Below, one piece after another: positions 4,760 through 6,182 of a stretch of DNA of 6,182 bases. The notes under the pieces are model-generated. The model did no database searches. It was not told where the DNA came from and worked only from the letters and a program-made list of their open reading frames with translations. The DNA lies in contig DUIU01000104.1 in the NCBI GenBank assembly GCA_013330155.1, positions 1 through 6,182 on the forward strand. The letters are read 5' to 3'. A program made the position numbers and the translations under genes. This DNA comes from Candidatus Poseidonia sp. (GTDB lineage: Archaea > Thermoplasmatota > Poseidoniia > Poseidoniales > Poseidoniaceae). Position 1 is the stretch's first letter; every line of letters begins with the position of its first letter.

Positions 4760-5947
4760 ATGTCGGAGGACAAAAGGGGCACGGAAGGCTCAACTCCGAC
4801 GTATCGCGACGCGAGCAAAGGCGATGATGGCCGATGGCAAACCTCCGACGGCAAACCACTTCCGGTCAGTGCAAGCGACCTTGAGCGCTTCACGTATTGT
4901 CCGATGTCATGGCACTTAGCCGCCACCGGAACAACAGGAAAGAGTTCTGCGATTGAACAGGGAATTCAGAAACACCAATCGATTCATGAATCAATGATGG
5001 ACTTCAAAGGACATCAATTCCAAGCCAAACGGAACCTTCTCATTTTGGAATGGTGGTACGCCATTATTCTGGTCCTCCTTGTCGATACTTTGGCCATCCA
5101 ATACATTGACGACCTCGAACTTAACGTCGTGGAATTTTCAAGACTTCTCGCAGCTGGAGCACTGTCGTTTTTGCTGGTCGGCATCGTGGCTGTCTTGGTA
5201 CCGTGGCGCAAAGCCATCGGTTTGAAGCAACCGTTTCGCCCTGAATTGGATGGGAAAACCGAGACCATCGATCCGGTGTTCGAACCCCGCGGATTCATGG
5301 GTGGCTGGTTTGAAGGCGGTATTTTGGAAGTGTCGATGTTTGTCTCTGCGATCGTTCTAGCCTTGCATTCAAGCGCCCTTCTTTTTGCCGATAACCGCCA
5401 GCAAGCATCCTACGTACTGGCCATCACCACCCTCGCTTGGGCGCTGCTCGCTTCCATCGTCCTTCGACGGGCTCTCAAGAGCAACGAAGAGGCCGAGCGT
5501 CTTGCGTTTGAAAACGATTTCAGCATGAGCGACGAGGTATCGTATTCCGACGATGAAGCAACGGCTCAGCTCCTGGTGGACGCTGACACTGGACTGCGTG
5601 GTCGACCTGACCAAATCGTCATCATTGATTCACAATTCATTCCCGTCGAACAAAAGACCGGAAAGGTCCCTAAACGGCCTCATGAGTCCCATCGGATGCA
5701 GGCCTTAGCCTATGCCCGGCTGGTTGAGAAAACGACCGGCCGCGCCCCGCCCTACGCCCTCCTTCGGTACGGCCCGGACAATCTGCACCAACTCATTTGG
5801 GACGAGGAAGCGAAGAAAGAATTGGACGAACGAATCCACGAAGTTCAGACCGCCATGGCCATCGGAGGAGTGAAGCGCAACCATGAACGTCCCGGAAAGT
5901 GCCAAAATTGTTCACGTCGCCATGCATGCAGCGAGCGGCTTGCATGA
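4760..5947 (+). CDS. Cas4-like PD-(D/E)XK Fe-S nuclease with four inserted membrane helices
   Basis: A 395-residue protein that is a Cas4/RecB-type nuclease split by a membrane module. The N-terminal block 'SASDLERFTYCPMSWHL' (38-54) carries the first cluster Cys (Cys47); 'GIQKHQSIHESM' (68-79) supplies the motif I His. The insert spans about 94-236 with four predicted transmembrane helices (about 94-113, 127-148, 188-209, 215-236). Charges (KR before helix 1, WRK after helix 2, LRR after helix 4; acidic loop between 1 and 2) favour both ends in the cytoplasm. The nuclease core resumes with 'GLRGRPDQI' (Asp284), 'IPVEQKTGKVP' (Glu297, Lys299) and the QhxxY motif 'QALAY' (314-318). Three C-terminal cysteines (381, 384, 390) complete a 4Fe-4S set with Cys47. 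Ordinary Cas4 proteins are about 170-210 residues and soluble. The start is ATG 4760 rather than TTG 4754. There are no cas neighbours or CRISPR array. The substrate is unknown; a housekeeping DNA processing or defence role is possible. Confidence 0.88.
   Translation: MSEDKRGTEGSTPTYRDASKGDDGRWQTSDGKPLPVSASDLERFTYCPMSWHLAATGTTGKSSAIEQGIQKHQSIHESMMDFKGHQFQAKRNLLILEWWYAIILVLLVDTLAIQYIDDLELNVVEFSRLLAAGALSFLLVGIVAVLVPWRKAIGLKQPFRPELDGKTETIDPVFEPRGFMGGWFEGGILEVSMFVSAIVLALHSSALLFADNRQQASYVLAITTLAWALLASIVLRRALKSNEEAERLAFENDFSMSDEVSYSDDEATAQLLVDADTGLRGRPDQIVIIDSQFIPVEQKTGKVPKRPHESHRMQALAYARLVEKTTGRAPPYALLRYGPDNLHQLIWDEEAKKELDERIHEVQTAMAIGGVKRNHERPGKCQNCSRRHACSERLA
5925..5946. repeat. Inverted repeat at the convergent junction, possible hairpin
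   Basis: CATGCA (5925-5930) and TGCATG (5941-5946) can form a 6-bp stem around a 10-nt loop. It covers the last codons and part of the stop of the Cas4-like gene and ends two bases before the opposite gene's stop. It would form in both transcripts, so it could mark 3' ends at a junction with a single spacer base. No T tract follows, and archaea do not usually need hairpins to terminate. Confidence 0.22.
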
Positions 5948-5948
5948 T

Positions 5949-6182
5949 TCAATAGCAATCGTCGACCAGGGGATACTGGACACAGCTGTTGGTGGCCGTG
6001 ACGATGATGATGAAGTTGTCCTGCAACGAGCCAGTGAAGCCTTCACCACCACCCCGAGCCTTCACATCAAGTTCCCATTCACCCTGTGCAAACGAAGGGT
6101 TGGGCAGAAGGGTTTCCTCAAGCGGACTGGCGTCTTCACTCACGTCCTGTTCCCACTGAATCATGCCCTCACTGTCGGTCAA
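5949..6182 (-). CDS. Unrecognised protein, C-terminal part, probably extracytoplasmic
   Basis: The minus-strand frame is open from the right edge to a TGA at 5949-5951, giving the last 77 residues. The TTG at the very edge is unlikely to be the true start, so the gene probably continues outside. The visible part has an acidic Ser/Glu/Asp-rich stretch ('DSEGMIQWEQDVSEDASP'), then a beta-like segment 'GEWELDVKARGGGEGFTG' followed by 'FIIIVTATNSCVQYP', and two Cys ten residues apart near the end that could form a disulfide. This resembles a C-terminal beta-sandwich of an exported protein (the 'GEW.L.V' opening is seen in P-domain-like modules), but the match is weak. There is no C-terminal membrane anchor. 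It is convergent with the Cas4-like gene with one base between stops. Confidence 0.55.
   Translation of the reverse strand: MTDSEGMIQWEQDVSEDASPLEETLLPNPSFAQGEWELDVKARGGGEGFTGSLQDNFIIIVTATNSCVQYPLVDDCY

Noticed and set aside
4350..4919. 189-codon plus-strand open frame across the rpsB start and the Cas4-like start
   Set aside because: It is antisense to rpsB, crosses the divergent promoter region and overlaps the Cas4-like gene out of frame, with no recognisable motif.
4760..5947. Possibility that the Cas4-like gene belongs to a CRISPR-Cas locus
   Set aside because: No direct-repeat array and no cas1, cas2 or effector gene is visible; stand-alone Cas4-like proteins occur widely in archaea.

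Overview
The window looks archaeal, most likely a Marine Group II-type euryarchaeon (Candidatus Poseidoniia) or a close relative in Thermoplasmatota. Three observations support this. The uS2 protein is of the archaeal/eukaryotic type. Three genes have a TATA-like box about 37-40 nt upstream of the ATG instead of a bacterial -35/-10 and Shine-Dalgarno arrangement. The region is also rich in winged-helix regulators. The lineage call is an inference; the archaeal call is firmer.

Layout, left to right: (1) the 3' end of an HxlR-like winged-helix regulator (+); (2) a complete PPP-family metallophosphatase (-), whose stop codon interlocks with the regulator's stop in a single CTAG; (3) a divergent gap of 127 nt holding the phosphatase promoter; (4) a regulator with a Gly/Ala-rich membrane segment and two winged helices (+); (5) a 78-nt gap with a perfect 16-bp palindrome right beside a TATA-like box; (6) a soluble protein with two winged helices (+), overlapping by ATGA with (7) a tRNA-dihydrouridine synthase (+); (8) archaeal uS2 (rpsB) (-), alone in its transcript; (9) a divergent gap of 134 nt with the rpsB promoter; (10) a Cas4-like Fe-S/RecB nuclease interrupted by four predicted transmembrane helices (+); (11) the 3' end of an unrecognised protein (-), probably exported.

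The genes do not form one pathway. Translation and tRNA modification (rpsB, dus) sit among regulators and a putative membrane-bound nuclease. Gene packing is extreme: the three convergent junctions have a 3-nt overlap, a 3-nt gap and a 1-nt gap. The most notable items are the membrane-embedded Cas4-like protein, which has no CRISPR array or other cas gene in view, and the palindromic operator candidate between the two tandem winged-helix regulators. I saw no rRNA, tRNA, CRISPR array or insertion sequence.
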